From the NCBI GenBank assembly GCA_018269055.1, contig JAFDVI010000001.1:1-64000 (forward strand): a stretch of 64,000 bases of DNA. The letters are read 5' to 3'. This document shows, one piece after another, positions 62,974 through 64,000 of this stretch. This DNA is from Acidobacteriota bacterium (lineage in GTDB: Bacteria; Acidobacteriota; Blastocatellia; RBC074). The notes below the pieces were generated by a model. It was given only the letters and a program-made list of their open reading frames with translations, made no database searches and was not told the DNA's origin. Positions within the stretch are counted from its first letter, which is position 1; the number at the start of each line of letters is the position of its first letter. The position numbers were made by a program, and so were the translations under genes.

Positions 62974-64000
62974 ATGCTGAAAAAACTGTTTTCACCTGAA
63001 AACCTGCTCAATTGGTTTCTTGTGTTTGTGCCCGTTGCGGCGATTTTGGAATTGATCCACGCCAATCCGATTGCCATCTTTGCGGCTTCCGCACTGGCAA
63101 TCGTTCCCCTGGCCGGATGGATGGGACGCGCGACGGAGCATCTGGCGGAAAAACTTGGGCAAGGGATTGGCGGATTGCTCAACGCCACGTTCGGAAATGC
63201 GGCAGAGTTGATCATTGCCTTGATGGCTTTGCACAAAGGATTGTACGAAGTCGTCAAAGCTTCGATTACAGGCTCGATCATCGGCAACATCCTTTTGGTG
63301 CTTGGTTTGAGCGTGGTCGTCGGCGGTTTGAAACATCCTCGCCAGGTGTTCAACAAAACGGCGGCGATGCTCGGTTCAACGATGCTGGCGCTGTCGGCAG
63401 TCGGTTTGTTGATGCCTGCTGTTTTCCATTTGCTGGTGAAAAACAATTCCGCCGCTGAACATGATTTAAGCTTGGAAATCGCGATTGTTTTGATCATCAC
63501 CTACGCATTGAGCCTGGTTTTTACCCTGAGGACGCATTCGCACCTTTATACCGGTGGCGTGGATGATCCCGAAGAGCAGGCAGCGATCGGCACTCATGGA
63601 TGGAGTCAGACCAAATCCATTGTCATTTTGTTGGTCGCAACAGTTTTGGTCGCCGTGATGAGCGAATTTCTGGTCGGAGCCGTCGAAGCAGCATCGCACG
63701 AACTTGGGTTGACCCAGATTTTCGTCGGCGTGATTTTGGTCGCCATCATCGGAAACGCGGCTGAACATTCCACTGCGGTACTGGTTGCGATCAAAAACAA
63801 GATGGATTTGGCCATCAACATTGCAATCGGCTCCAGCATGCAGGTGGCGCTGTTTGTCGCTCCGGTTCTTGTCTTTGCCAGCTACGCGTTTGGCAGGCCG
63901 ATGGACCTGATTTTTACTTCGCTGGAAGTTGTGGCAATTTCGGTATCTGTGTTGATTGTTGCCTTAATTGCCCAGGATGGTGAGTCGAACTGGATGGAAG
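62974..64000 (+). CDS. Ca2+/H+ antiporter (CaCA family), partial
   Basis: 342 residues before the window ends. Polytopic membrane protein with both alpha-repeat signatures: [13 protein letters not shown] (about 74-86) and [13 protein letters not shown], which carry the ion-binding Glu residues. Resembles ChaA/CAX-type exchangers. The ATG at 62974 follows ...GGTGTAAGT, a weak ribosome-binding site. Transcribed away from the his/thr block. Confidence 0.93.
   Translation, partial: MLKKLFSPENLLNWFLVFVPVAAILELIHANPIAIFAASALAIVPLAGWMGRATEHLAEKLGQGIGGLLNATFGNAAELIIALMALHKGLYEVVKASITGSIIGNILLVLGLSVVVGGLKHPRQVFNKTAAMLGSTMLALSAVGLLMPAVFHLLVKNNSAAEHDLSLEIAIVLIITYALSLVFTLRTHSHLYTGGVDDPEEQAAIGTHGWSQTKSIVILLVATVLVAVMSEFLVGAVEAASHELGLTQIFVGVILVAIIGNAAEHSTAVLVAIKNKMDLAINIAIGSSMQVALFVAPVLVFASYAFGRPMDLIFTSLEVVAISVSVLIVALIAQDGESNWME

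Overview
The window looks like chromosomal DNA of an environmental Gram-negative bacterium. I infer Acidobacteriota, probably Blastocatellia-like. The basis is moderate GC, large secreted multidomain proteins, repeated 'PVRLLDTR' surface domains, a propeller sensor kinase, and operon spacers built from short palindromic words. No rRNA or other taxonomic marker is present, so this is not certain.

Layout. 0-11.4 kb: the start of a P-type ATPase, purE-purK, a DUF3500 protein, a 1588-residue secreted propeller protein, and a two-subunit molybdenum hydroxylase. 11.4-18.6 kb: a defence and toxin-antitoxin island. It has a type I-like operon in which the specificity subunit is fused to a PtuA-like ATPase, followed by a PtuB-like HNH nuclease and HsdM, with no HsdR. 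Next to it lie a RelE/HigB-type toxin, its antidote and a BrnA-like antitoxin. 18.6-29.5 kb: cstA, a small retropepsin operon, methylmalonyl-CoA mutase large subunit, prfB with its programmed +1 frameshift, ftsK, a DnaA-box-like spacer, a HUMPS-family decarboxylase and a metallophosphoesterase. 29.7-39.6 kb: a 1417-residue membrane patatin, a 1128-residue GMC oxidoreductase, a DUF4097 protein and a glycine-zipper protein.

39,671-43,895 is a complete IS1595-family transposon. It has 23-bp perfect terminal inverted repeats, an 8-bp target duplication (TTTCATTT), and about 3.1 kb of cargo: two hypothetical genes, a DUF5343-like gene, a hairpin cluster with a 29-codon ORF, an aberrant Leu-type tRNA-like gene, hicAB and another small gene. 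43.9-52.5 kb carries two secreted proteins, a LuxR-type response regulator, a small unknown gene, an intact propeller histidine kinase and a decayed fragment of a second one.

52.5-62.7 kb is a long minus-strand block: hisC, an Ivy-like secreted protein, hisD, hisG, hisZ, a PIN protein coupled to a PD-(D/E)XK-like protein, an SDR, thrB, a MOSC protein, a ThiF/MoeB protein and a glycine-zipper protein. The window ends inside a Ca2+/H+ antiporter gene.

The best candidate for an undescribed system is the HsdS-PtuA fusion / HNH / HsdM operon. Its three genes are joined by stop/start overlaps, which suggests a sequence-guided Septu-like nuclease that replaces HsdR. The cargo-carrying IS1595 transposon is the second.
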